Notes under the pieces: model-generated
Told to the model about the DNA's origin: nothing
Databases searched by the model: none
The model's input: the letters and a program-made list of their open reading frames with translations, nothing else
Assembly (NCBI GenBank): GCA_013330155.1
Contig: DUIU01000003.1
Coordinates: forward strand, 2,055 to 7,605
Direction of reading: 5' to 3'
Origin: Candidatus Poseidonia sp.
Lineage (GTDB): Archaea > Thermoplasmatota > Poseidoniia > Poseidoniales > Poseidoniaceae
Length of the DNA stretch: 5,551 bases
Position numbers and translations under genes: made by a program
Shown: positions 1 to 5,551 of the stretch, piece by piece
Numbering within the stretch: position 1 is the first letter of the stretch
Layout of the letters: the number at the start of each line of letters is the position of its first letter

Positions 1-147
1 GCCACCCTGTTGGCAACCGACATGTTCACGTTTGGGTTTGGCTGGTACGCCGTTGGTGGCGGAATCCTTGGTGGAGCCTTCGCCATCTATGAGGCACGGG
101 CAGGCTGGTGTATCGTACGAGCCATCGGCATCAAGACCCCAATATGA
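1..147 (+). CDS. C-terminal fragment of a membrane protein (5' end outside window)
   Basis: An open frame runs from base 1 to a TGA at 145-147 and gives 48 residues with no start codon needed inside the window, so this is the tail of a gene that begins upstream. The peptide has a glycine- and aromatic-rich hydrophobic stretch (about residues 9-34, containing FGFGWYAVGGGILGGAF). A short basic tail with two arginines follows and ends in GIKTPI. This looks like a last transmembrane helix followed by a cytoplasmic end. I do not recognise the family. Its stop lies 51 bp before the folD start on the same strand, so the two genes could share a transcript. The frame is the same as that of folD, but the TGA separates them cleanly. 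It could instead be spurious, but the clear hydrophobic segment and lack of a competing frame favour a real gene. Confidence 0.6.
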   Translation, partial: ATLLATDMFTFGFGWYAVGGGILGGAFAIYEARAGWCIVRAIGIKTPI

Positions 148-198
148 CCGTTAAGCAATCATGCGAACGCTCAAAGCGACTTCCTCGGTGGAAGTACT

Positions 199-1089
199 GT
201 GTCAGCCCAGCGATTGGACGGAAAGGCTTGCGCCAACGAAGTTGAATCCGACTTGGCCAACCGCGTCGCAGTGCTTGAAGGAACAGGAGTAAAACCCCAC
301 CTCGCCGTCATCATCGTGGGCGACGACCCTGCATCCCATGTTTACGTGAACTCCAAAGTGAGAACTTGTGCCCGCCTTGGCATACGCTCAACTCACATTG
401 CCCTTCCATCCGACATCGAAGAATCGGTGGTTCGAGAGCACATTCTTTCGCTGAATGCGCAAGATGACTTGCACGGCATCCTCGTTCAATCACCCCTCCC
501 AAAACACATGGATGAAGAGGCGTTGACTGACTTGATCGACCCGGCGAAGGATGTTGATGGATTTCACCCACAAAATCTGGGGCGACTCGTACAGGGAAGA
601 ACCGATGGAATGCTCCCCTGTACCCCAAGCGGCGTCATGAGGATGTTGCGCTGGGCGAACATTGACCTCGAGGGAAAACGGGCCGTTGTGCTTGGACGGT
701 CTCGAATAGTGGGTATGCCAGCCGCCCTCTTGCTAGCAGCAAAAGGAGCTGACGCCACCGTCACTGTGGTCCACTCGCGCACAGACGATGCTGAGTCCAT
801 ATGTCAGGAGGCAGACATCGTGGTCGCTGCAGTCGGTCGGCCAAACATGGTCACATCATCTTGGATTAAGTCCGGCGCCATTGTGGTCGACGTGGGAATT
901 AACCGCGTGGAGGATGCATCAAGGGAACGCGGATGGAGACTTGCAGGGGATGTTGACCCGAACGTAGGGGAAAAAGCCAGTTGGCTATCACCCGTACCTG
1001 GCGGTGTTGGCCCCATGACCATCGCCATGCTCATGGAAAACACCGTTCGAGCGGCAGAAATGACCCTGACCGCAGACGAGAAGCCCTAA
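199..1089 (+). CDS. folD: Bifunctional methylenetetrahydrofolate dehydrogenase / methenyltetrahydrofolate cyclohydrolase
   Basis: FolD is a cytosolic enzyme that interconverts 5,10-methylene-, 5,10-methenyl- and 10-formyl-tetrahydrofolate using NAD(P), supplying one-carbon units for purine and other syntheses. The 296 residues match the usual length (about 285). The catalytic domain shows Y49 and K53 in YVNSK, Q97 in VQSPLP, and D120 in KDVDGFHP; these correspond to the catalytic Tyr, Lys, Gln and Asp of E. coli FolD. PCTPSG follows at 140-145. The nucleotide-binding fold carries GRSRIVGMP (166-174) and VVHSRT (190-195), whose Arg suggests NADP. The family signature SPVPGGVGPMT lies at 264-274. 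The start is a GTG: the frame has a stop at 145-147 and no earlier ATG or GTG, and a GGTGG at 187-191 sits at ribosome-binding distance. All key residues are present, so it should be active. Confidence 0.97.
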   Translation: MSAQRLDGKACANEVESDLANRVAVLEGTGVKPHLAVIIVGDDPASHVYVNSKVRTCARLGIRSTHIALPSDIEESVVREHILSLNAQDDLHGILVQSPLPKHMDEEALTDLIDPAKDVDGFHPQNLGRLVQGRTDGMLPCTPSGVMRMLRWANIDLEGKRAVVLGRSRIVGMPAALLLAAKGADATVTVVHSRTDDAESICQEADIVVAAVGRPNMVTSSWIKSGAIVVDVGINRVEDASRERGWRLAGDVDPNVGEKASWLSPVPGGVGPMTIAMLMENTVRAAEMTLTADEKP

Positions 1090-1114
1090 GAGACGAAGGC
1101 GTTGTGGGGTTGGT

Positions 1115-2023
1115 GTGGTCCACGATCCACGAGCTCCCCGACTTGCGGCATTTGCGACCCTGGTTGCAGCGGTGTTCGTCTTGTTAACCGCGTTGAATTT
1201 GGTGTTCAGCGTGGTTGGAAGCCCCGGAGTTTCAGTGGAGGAAGTCGCTGCCTTGGCCGTGGTTCCCGTCCTCCTTTTCGTAGCGAGCTTAGCCAATAAA
1301 CAGCGTGTTGTTCCTGAACTCGTATCCTCTCTTGAACACCGGGACGCTGAGCGTTTTGAATTTGCCACATCTCCTTCTTCATCGCCAGTGCAAACCGAAG
1401 TTAACCCAACCACGGCATCAATCCTAACCAGCATTCTGGGTGAGCAAACCACAAGCGATCAGGTTCAGGTGAACTCAGCCATGGACACGCTGACCAGTGG
1501 TGCTTTTGGTGAATCAGTTCAGCGAACGATGGACGCCATTGAGGAAGCCAACCAAACGAACATCGCTCCTCGTGAAGCCGCACCAGCGGACGAAACCACC
1601 GGCCAAACCCTCGAGCGAGTCATCGTTCAACCGATTCCACTTCCAGGAAAGGAGGATGAACCATCTCGAAACCCCGACACAATCCCAGGCTTGGAGCCAA
1701 ATCGAGTGTTCATCACCCAAGGCGTGGCGAGTGTCCCCCTCCCAACCCAACCTGAACAGCAGCCAGTCTCCGCCTCCATACCAGTCAACGCCAGCAGCAA
1801 TAAAACTCCAGAGTCTCCTTCAATCCCTGAGGCGCTGGATTTGCCTGATTTGAGTGACTTGCCCTCGTTCGATGATGAATCAATCCGTCCGCCTTCACCC
1901 GTTGTTCCGGAGGCATTGGACCTCCCTGACCTCGGAGATTTGTTTTCGCCCGAGCCAACAAGCTCGCCATCATCGACAGCCTCGGCGCTTCCGGACCTTT
2001 CTGATTTGGACGACCTTTTCTGA
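1115..2023 (+). CDS. Unknown two-helix membrane protein with long disordered acidic tail and C-terminal PDL(S/G)DL repeats
   Basis: I do not recognise a family for these 302 residues. Two hydrophobic helices lie at about 10-34 and 44-60. Basic residues flank both (R6, R9 before; K62, R64 after), so the positive-inside rule predicts a hairpin with both ends in the cytoplasm. The remaining 240 residues are low in hydrophobics and rich in Pro, Ser, Thr, Glu and Asp, which predicts disorder; a weak helical stretch may lie around 95-145. The last 66 residues contain two copies of (I/V)PEALDLPDL(S/G)DL (237-249 and 264-276) and a third related copy that ends the protein as ALPDLSDLDDLF (291-302). 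Such repeats look like short binding motifs for a partner protein. The start is GTG; no earlier start exists in frame after the folD stop, which is 25 bp upstream. This suggests co-transcription with folD. That it is protein-coding is well supported; the function is unknown. Confidence 0.8.
   Translation: MVHDPRAPRLAAFATLVAAVFVLLTALNLVFSVVGSPGVSVEEVAALAVVPVLLFVASLANKQRVVPELVSSLEHRDAERFEFATSPSSSPVQTEVNPTTASILTSILGEQTTSDQVQVNSAMDTLTSGAFGESVQRTMDAIEEANQTNIAPREAAPADETTGQTLERVIVQPIPLPGKEDEPSRNPDTIPGLEPNRVFITQGVASVPLPTQPEQQPVSASIPVNASSNKTPESPSIPEALDLPDLSDLPSFDDESIRPPSPVVPEALDLPDLGDLFSPEPTSSPSSTASALPDLSDLDDLF
1823..2020 (+). repeat. Three in-frame copies of an acidic PEALDLPDL-type peptide repeat
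   Basis: Copies encode IPEALDLPDLSDL (1823-1861), VPEALDLPDLGDL (1904-1942) and the shorter ALPDLSDLDDLF (1985-2020). Copy starts are 81 bp apart for the first pair; the shared PDL(S/G)DL core recurs 66 bp after the second. The first two copies share nearly the same peptide but differ at many synonymous positions, for example GCG/GCA, CTG/TTG, GAT/GAC and TTG/CTC. This is a protein-level repeat, not a recent DNA duplication. Confidence 0.85.
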
Positions 2024-2050
2024 AGACGAGGTTTGAAAACATCTTGATTT

Positions 2051-2056
2051 GAGGGA
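2051..2056 (+). promoter_or_regulatory. Ribosome-binding site for the PHP-domain gene
   Basis: GAGGGA lies 5 bp before the ATG at 2062 and can pair with the CCUCC at the 3' end of 16S rRNA. It supports the ATG at 2062 as the true start. An AT-rich TTTGAAAA at 2032-2039, about 26 bp before the ATG, could be a weak TATA element giving this gene its own promoter, but that match is poor. Confidence 0.5.
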
Positions 2057-2061
2057 CGACC

Positions 2062-2949
2062 ATGTGGACGCAATCCTTGGACCTGCATTCCCATTCGTTG
2101 CACAGCGATGGGGAGCACCCGGTCCAGGACGTCGCCCGATTGATGCATGAAGAGGGCGTCAAAACTTGGTCGTTGACCGACCACGACACAACCTCTGGAT
2201 GGGATGAAGCAGCCAGAGCAGCGGCCTCGTTGGGTATGCGTTTTCTTCCCGGAGTTGAAATCACCTGTGAGCCAGCTCTCGAGCCCGACCAGAACCATCT
2301 CGCCGCCATCGGCAGAGAACGCGCTTCAGCCTCCTGGCACCTCTTGGCATATTTTCCGAACCATCGACCCGGCATGAACGATGAAACGGTTGCGGAGTTC
2401 AAGGCTTGGCTTGAGCCGCACCAAGACGGTCGTCTTCCTCGCATGAAAGCCATGTGTCAGCGGCTCACAGAATTGGGTATGCCCGTGGATGTAGAGGACG
2501 TCAGCCGTCGAGCGAGCGGTTCTGTTGGCCGACCTCACCTCGCCCAGGCCATGGTTGAACTTGGATATGTTTCAAGCAAGGTGGAAGCCTTCGAAACCTG
2601 GATTGGTGACGGACTGCCTGCTTTCGTACCCCATGTCAAACCGACCATAGCCGAAGCGGTTGAAGCTGTTCGTTCAGCAAACGGATTCACGTCCTTGGCT
2701 CACCCGTTGTATTATGGCGTCCCAACGGGAAAACTTGTCCAGCGGCTTGTGCAACTCGGGGTTGATGCGGGTGAAGCCGTCCACCGAAGCCATACTGATG
2801 CGTACCGCTTTGAGTTAATGAACGAGGCCGAGACCAACGGCATGACAATCACGGTGGGTTCGGACTTTCATGGACTTTCATGGCAAGCACGACCGGGGAA
2901 CATGCCCCTCAGAGTCATGGCGTTGGACGCTAGACTGAACGGCGCATGA
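2062..2949 (+). CDS. PHP-domain metal-dependent phosphoesterase (YciV / RNase AM-like, COG0613 type)
   Basis: PHP-domain enzymes hydrolyse phosphoester bonds with two or three metal ions. Known relatives of this type include E. coli YciV (RNase AM, a 5'-3' exoribonuclease) and a bacterial 3',5'-nucleoside bisphosphate phosphatase. The metal ligands appear in the expected order: H9 and H11 in DLHSH, D16-G17-E18 in SDGE, D40-H41-D42 in TDHDT, E66 in PGVEI, H93 in WHLLAYF, H214 in LAHP, and D268 and H270 in GSDFHG. SHT at 243-245 also matches the family. RPH (157-159) and the helical insert around 105-200 fit the extra domain of this group. Between PGVEI and H93 there is a longer polar loop (about 69-92) than I would expect. 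Length (295) is normal. Its 3' end overlaps the convergent tatC by 20 bp. The fold is confident; the substrate in this organism (RNA end, pAp-like nucleotide, other) cannot be decided here. Confidence 0.9.
   Translation: MWTQSLDLHSHSLHSDGEHPVQDVARLMHEEGVKTWSLTDHDTTSGWDEAARAAASLGMRFLPGVEITCEPALEPDQNHLAAIGRERASASWHLLAYFPNHRPGMNDETVAEFKAWLEPHQDGRLPRMKAMCQRLTELGMPVDVEDVSRRASGSVGRPHLAQAMVELGYVSSKVEAFETWIGDGLPAFVPHVKPTIAEAVEAVRSANGFTSLAHPLYYGVPTGKLVQRLVQLGVDAGEAVHRSHTDAYRFELMNEAETNGMTITVGSDFHGLSWQARPGNMPLRVMALDARLNGA
2862..2881 (+). repeat. Perfect 10-bp tandem duplication inside the PHP gene
   Basis: GGACTTTCAT occurs twice back to back (2862-2871 and 2872-2881). Because 10 is not a multiple of 3, the two copies are read in different frames and together encode the DFHGLS segment that carries the metal ligands D268 and H270. 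The conserved motif falls in the first copy, so the second probably arose by chance or by an old slippage event; the frame is intact. Confidence 0.5.
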
Positions 2950-3724
2950 AGCGGTCAACCGCCATAGCGGCTTCAAACAGAAGGATGATTGGCATCGCTA
3001 CGAGGAAAAGCGACAGCGGGTCCGGAGGAGACATGAAGGCTCCAAGAACAAAAGCCCCGAACCATATCACGCGCCGCGAGGCTACAAATTGGTCCCGAGA
3101 CACAGCACCCGACCGAAGCAGGAGCGTCGTGATGAGTGGGGCTTGAAAACCGATGGCTGAGGCTGAAACAAGATTGACAATGAATCCGGCATAATTCGAG
3201 AGGCGCCATTCAGTGGACAACCCGGCTTGTTGGGCATCGGTGGTGAGGTAGTCCAGCAGCAGTGGAATGAGTCCATACCATGCATAGAAAGCGCCGACCA
3301 TCAACAAAACCACTGAACCAAGCATCGCCATGAGAAGGCGTGGGCCTGGTTTTGGAAGGGTGACGTCCAATTCCTTGAGGCGTTCTTGAACGGCTTGATG
3401 TCGCAAACCGTGGAGAGCAACTTGGTAGACGATCATCAAACTAACGAGTGTGAGGCCGACATAGCCTGCGATTCGTAATTGCAGAAAGAGAAATTCAACC
3501 GGTGAGATAACAATGATTTCCACTCCATCGGGCAACCGATGGTCGTCGACCAACCACGCAATGAATTCACTTGTGAGCGGAAACGAGATCATGAAACCAA
3601 GGAGAAATAACCCCACGTAGAATTTCATGGAGCCGCGTAGCCCCTCTTTGACAGACATCAAGATTTGTCCGCCAGAGGATTGAGCCAACCGCTCAACAGT
3701 GGCTTGGATGGGTTCTTGCGCCAT
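2930..3724 (-). CDS. tatC: Sec-independent (twin-arginine) protein translocase subunit TatC
   Basis: TatC is the multispanning core of the Tat system; it recognises twin-arginine signal peptides and, with TatA-type subunits, exports folded proteins. The 264 residues contain about six hydrophobic helices. Family landmarks are SPVEFLFLQLR (74-84, the usual Pro-x-Glu region after the first outside loop), YQV followed 12 residues later by E114-R115 (the position of E. coli E103-R104 in the signal-binding loop), FYAWYGLIPLL (146-156), the helix-4 stretch IGFQAPLITTLLL (191-203), SPPDPLS (232-238) and IPxxLxFE-like PIILLFEAA (245-253). Oddities are Gln194 where E. coli has E170, His105 in place of Phe94, and no clear HLxELRxR near the N terminus. 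I chose ATG 3724, not the ATG at 3787: it lies 4 bp after the upstream stop, AGAGG precedes it, and the longer form would overlap the upstream gene by 59 bp. No tatA is in the window. Confidence 0.9.
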   Translation of the reverse strand: MAQEPIQATVERLAQSSGGQILMSVKEGLRGSMKFYVGLFLLGFMISFPLTSEFIAWLVDDHRLPDGVEIIVISPVEFLFLQLRIAGYVGLTLVSLMIVYQVALHGLRHQAVQERLKELDVTLPKPGPRLLMAMLGSVVLLMVGAFYAWYGLIPLLLDYLTTDAQQAGLSTEWRLSNYAGFIVNLVSASAIGFQAPLITTLLLRSGAVSRDQFVASRRVIWFGAFVLGAFMSPPDPLSLFLVAMPIILLFEAAMAVDRFMRRSV

Positions 3725-3728
3725 GCGT

Positions 3729-5183
3729 CTACGCCTCTTCGTCCAAAACCTCGGACGAGGCCCATACATATGAGGGTGTAGAATCAATCCAACTTCGTCC
3801 TTCTTTCTTCAAACGATAGAGGCGATAGACAACGAAACCGGTCATCCATAGCGAAGGCAGACTGAGGAACATGGCTTGGCCCATCTTATCATCGCCATAG
3901 TCGTTCAGAATTCGAACCTCCATCACCGGTTCATCTTCACTCGCCTCGTCGTAATGCATGACGATGAAATGGTAGATTTTAGGAGAGGTGATGTTCAAAC
4001 TCAACGTGGTCTGCGGAGCGACGGTGTAATGGTCTCCAAGCGTTTTCATCACGTTCCAGTCAATCTCACCGGTTTCCATGGCTGGAACACTCGTTTCAAC
4101 CATCACCACCACAATCTCAAGGGTGGAATCTTGATTCAGATTGCTGATGTTGGACTGGACCATGCTGCCCGGGTCGAACTTTTGCACAATCTCAAAGGTA
4201 CTATCACCCTCACCAAGGCGGAAGGATACGCGCTCGTCGATGCCCTCCTCTTGGTAGTTCACTGCCATCATCATGCAGGTGAGAAGGACCAACATGACAA
4301 TTCCCTCAACCAAAATATGGCGACGAACTTTCTCCCGCCCGATGCCCTTGAACACTGGACCGAAGTCGTTGCGAAGACGCGGTTGCAGGTGGTGGATGAA
4401 CAACGCTCCAATGCTCCCGATGAGGATGCCTAAGGGGATATCAATGAACCAGTGGATGCCGAGGTATAAAATGGTGAAAATGAAAAGAATCGTGTTGACG
4501 AGGACGAAGAAGTGGTATGGCCAATGGCGCCATTCACGCAAGGTCCCGCCTTGCTGCTTTACGTGCAAGTAATTGAGCATCAGAATTCCGAAGGGGATGG
4601 CCACGTGGAGACTGGGGACGGCGTTGTCAAGTGGATCATGGAGGGCATAGAAGACCGTGTACCAACCCTCGTGGTAGAGCAGTGCGTCCATTCCTGGAAT
4701 CCAAGAGGAGGTCACTTCAACGTTGAAGAAGAGATAGTAAGGTACGGCAAGGGCATAAATCAACAGGTAATTGAGGGTGACTTTGTCGGTCATGTCTCGG
4801 TCGCCTGAAAAAGCAAAGTACACCGTGGTTACGTAAATCAAAAACAGGTAGACAAACAGATAATGGAAGTTCAAAAACTCCGTCAAAGCATCGTTTCGAA
4901 AAACATCCTGGACCCATTTGGTAAATTCACCTTCAACACCGTAGACCCAATCCGTCCAATGGCCAGTGCGCGTTTTCATTGGTTCGTTGAGTTTGTCGGT
5001 GATGGACTTCCATCGAATGATGACGATGTATCCCATAGCGTGGAGGTAATACCGCTTGGTGTGGAATTCTTCAGCCCACTTCCTCCATGGTATACGCTCA
5101 CCTGGTTGATGGCGGGTAAAGAACCAGCAAATAATTGGAGTCAAGACCAATATCATGCCCATCATGATATCGTAAGGGTCCAT
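3729..5183 (-). CDS. PAP2-superfamily membrane protein (PAP2_3 / inositolphosphotransferase-like) with C-terminal outside domain
   Basis: PAP2 membrane enzymes cleave or transfer phosphoryl or phospho-headgroup moieties at the outer membrane face. The two histidine motifs are clear: NAVPSLHVA (187-195, H193) and LGIHWFIDIPLG (241-252, H244 and D248), which form the catalytic His-His-Asp site. The classical KxxxxxxRP motif is absent, as in the PAP2_3 branch that contains yeast Aur1-type inositol phosphorylceramide synthases; the region before it reads PYYLFFN (148-154). Hydrophobic helices lie at about 6-22, 105-125, 136-154, 192-207, 225-242 and 247-265, with a basic cytoplasmic stretch at 266-289. 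Unusually, the protein continues with a helix at about 291-308, a 130-residue soluble, probably beta-rich domain (310-437) predicted outside, a final helix at 438-456, and a basic then acidic cytoplasmic tail. tatC follows 4 bp downstream, so both are likely one operon. The start has a TATA-like box and no Shine-Dalgarno. Superfamily confident; substrate unknown. Confidence 0.88.
   Translation of the reverse strand: MDPYDIMMGMILVLTPIICWFFTRHQPGERIPWRKWAEEFHTKRYYLHAMGYIVIIRWKSITDKLNEPMKTRTGHWTDWVYGVEGEFTKWVQDVFRNDALTEFLNFHYLFVYLFLIYVTTVYFAFSGDRDMTDKVTLNYLLIYALAVPYYLFFNVEVTSSWIPGMDALLYHEGWYTVFYALHDPLDNAVPSLHVAIPFGILMLNYLHVKQQGGTLREWRHWPYHFFVLVNTILFIFTILYLGIHWFIDIPLGILIGSIGALFIHHLQPRLRNDFGPVFKGIGREKVRRHILVEGIVMLVLLTCMMMAVNYQEEGIDERVSFRLGEGDSTFEIVQKFDPGSMVQSNISNLNQDSTLEIVVVMVETSVPAMETGEIDWNVMKTLGDHYTVAPQTTLSLNITSPKIYHFIVMHYDEASEDEPVMEVRILNDYGDDKMGQAMFLSLPSLWMTGFVVYRLYRLKKEGRSWIDSTPSYVWASSEVLDEEA
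3734..3738 (-). promoter_or_regulatory. Ribosome-binding site for tatC
   Basis: On the minus strand AGAGG lies 9 bp before the ATG at 3724, inside the last codons of the upstream PAP2 gene. It supports the shorter TatC start and suggests translation of tatC from a shared mRNA. Confidence 0.45.
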
Positions 5184-5290
5184 GGTTTGGCGTCAAGAGG
5201 TACGGTTTTATGCCTTCGGACGATTCTTTGTGGCTTTGGCTCTATTCCGGCTGCCGTCGTGGCAAACTTTGAGGAGTGCGGAAGAAACCC
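5184..5290. other. Divergent intergenic spacer between the PAP2 gene and the GDPD-like gene
   Basis: This 107-bp stretch separates two genes transcribed away from each other and must hold promoters for both. The minus-strand TATA-like box is described separately. For the plus-strand gene no good TATA box is seen at the leaderless distance; GAGGAG at 5271-5276 and GGAAG at 5280-5284 are purine-rich and the latter lies at ribosome-binding distance from the ATG at 5291. No convincing inverted repeat or operator was found by eye. Confidence 0.5.
5206..5211 (-). promoter_or_regulatory. Putative archaeal TATA box for the PAP2-tatC operon
   Basis: Read on the minus strand, ATAAAA is centred about 25 bp before the A of the ATG at 5183, in an otherwise mixed-composition spacer. 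This is the usual distance from an archaeal TATA box to the transcription start, so transcription would begin at or next to the ATG and give a leaderless mRNA. That fits the absence of a Shine-Dalgarno sequence before this ATG. A purine-containing stretch CGAAGGC just upstream could act as the BRE, but the match is loose. Confidence 0.4.
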
Positions 5291-5551
5291 ATGAGCATGA
5301 ACGAAGGGGCAGTGTGGAAGGCAGCCCCCGAAAACACCCTCGAAAGTTTGCGCCACGCCTTTACAATGTTTGACGGCGTTGAATTTGACATACGGCTGAC
5401 GGCCGATGAACAACTCATCATCCACCATGACCGTACCGTCTCGGTGCCCAAAGAATTCCTCAAAGGACGTTCTGCATGGCTTGAAGAGTGGAACCTTGAC
5501 GAACTTGTGGACCTTGGATTCCTGAGTTTTGAAGACTTTCTTGATGACCCA
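5291..5551 (+). CDS. Glycerophosphodiester phosphodiesterase-like protein, N-terminal part (3' end outside window)
   Basis: GDPDs hydrolyse glycerophosphodiesters to an alcohol and glycerol phosphate; their motif is HR...ExD...HD in a TIM barrel. The 87 visible residues contain APENTLESLRHAF (12-24), then DGVEFDIRLTADEQ (28-41) with the metal ligands E31 and D33, and IHHD (44-47) with the second catalytic His, H46. GFLSFEDFL (76-84) matches the usual (I/V)PTLEEVL stretch. However, the first strand and the HRG motif that should precede PENT are missing: the aligned residues are N4-E5-G6. The start could be ATG 5291, ATG 5297 or GTG 5276; an in-frame TGA at 5270-5272 rules out anything longer, and neither neighbouring frame encodes an HRG just upstream. 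The family match is good, activity is uncertain. It is transcribed divergently from the PAP2 gene, which suggests a shared membrane-lipid theme. Confidence 0.8.
   Translation, partial: MSMNEGAVWKAAPENTLESLRHAFTMFDGVEFDIRLTADEQLIIHHDRTVSVPKEFLKGRSAWLEEWNLDELVDLGFLSFEDFLDDP

Noticed and set aside
988..1452. 154-codon minus-strand open frame over the folD end and the start of the unknown gene
   Set aside because: Opposite to conserved folD residues and the two helices of the next gene; Thr/Ala/Arg-rich translation without domain signs.
1627..2453. Two long overlapping minus-strand open frames (about 222 codons each) across the unknown membrane protein and the PHP gene
   Set aside because: They overlap each other in different frames and lie opposite genes with clear protein-level features (conserved repeats, metal motifs); translations look like random low-complexity Ser/Gly/Arg sequence.
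2862..2881. 10-bp tandem duplication as the footprint of a mobile element or target-site duplication
   Set aside because: The copies are directly adjacent with nothing between them and the conserved PHP motif reads through in frame; no insertion is present.
3725..3787. Longer TatC start at ATG 3787
   Set aside because: It would add a basic, proline-rich stretch not typical of TatC and would overlap the upstream coding sequence by 59 bp; ATG 3724 has an AGAGG upstream and tight operon spacing.
3876..4433. 185-codon plus-strand open frame opposite the PAP2 gene
   Set aside because: It is antisense to a well-supported membrane enzyme and its product is His-rich with no domain or helix pattern; a shadow of the real gene.
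4863..5294. 143-codon plus-strand open frame covering the start of the PAP2 gene and the divergent spacer
   Set aside because: Mostly antisense to the PAP2 N-terminal region, no recognisable features, and it ends just inside the GDPD-like gene; it does not supply the missing HRG motif either.
1..5551. Defence system, CRISPR array, prophage or integron
   Set aside because: No regular spaced repeats, integrase, transposase, nuclease-helicase set or phage gene is visible; the genes look like chromosomal core and membrane functions.

Overview
The window looks like a piece of chromosome from an uncultured archaeon. My best guess is a marine Thermoplasmatota / Marine Group II (Poseidoniales-like) genome. 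The guess rests on weak signals: a divergent archaeal-looking TatC, a TATA-like box about 25 bp from a start codon that has no Shine-Dalgarno sequence, GTG starts, tightly packed genes, and an acidic membrane-anchored protein with no recognisable family. No rRNA, tRNA or other lineage marker is present, so the assignment stays tentative.

Layout from left to right. Positions 1-147 hold the last 48 codons of a plus-strand membrane protein. Next on the plus strand come folD (199-1089, one-carbon folate metabolism), an unrecognised two-helix membrane protein with a long disordered acidic tail (1115-2023), and a PHP-domain phosphoesterase of the YciV/RNase AM type (2062-2949). The gaps between these are 51, 25 and 38 bp, so they may be co-transcribed, although their functions are not obviously linked. 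The PHP gene converges on, and overlaps by 20 bp, a minus-strand pair: a PAP2-superfamily integral membrane protein (5183-3729) followed 4 bp later by tatC (3724-2930). A 107-bp divergent spacer (5184-5290) then separates the PAP2 gene from a plus-strand glycerophosphodiester phosphodiesterase-like gene that runs off the right edge.

Functional picture. The left half is housekeeping (folate; nucleotide or RNA end processing). The right half concerns the membrane: Tat export of folded proteins, a PAP2_3-type phosphatase or headgroup transferase with an extra outside domain, and a GDPD-like protein that could act on phosphodiester headgroups. No mobile element, CRISPR array, RNA gene or obvious horizontally acquired island is visible. 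The points most worth following up are the repeated acidic PEALDLPDL peptide in the unknown membrane protein, a GDPD-like protein that seems to lack the catalytic His-Arg pair, a TatC with Gln where the conserved helix-4 Glu is expected, and the fused C-terminal domain on the PAP2 protein.
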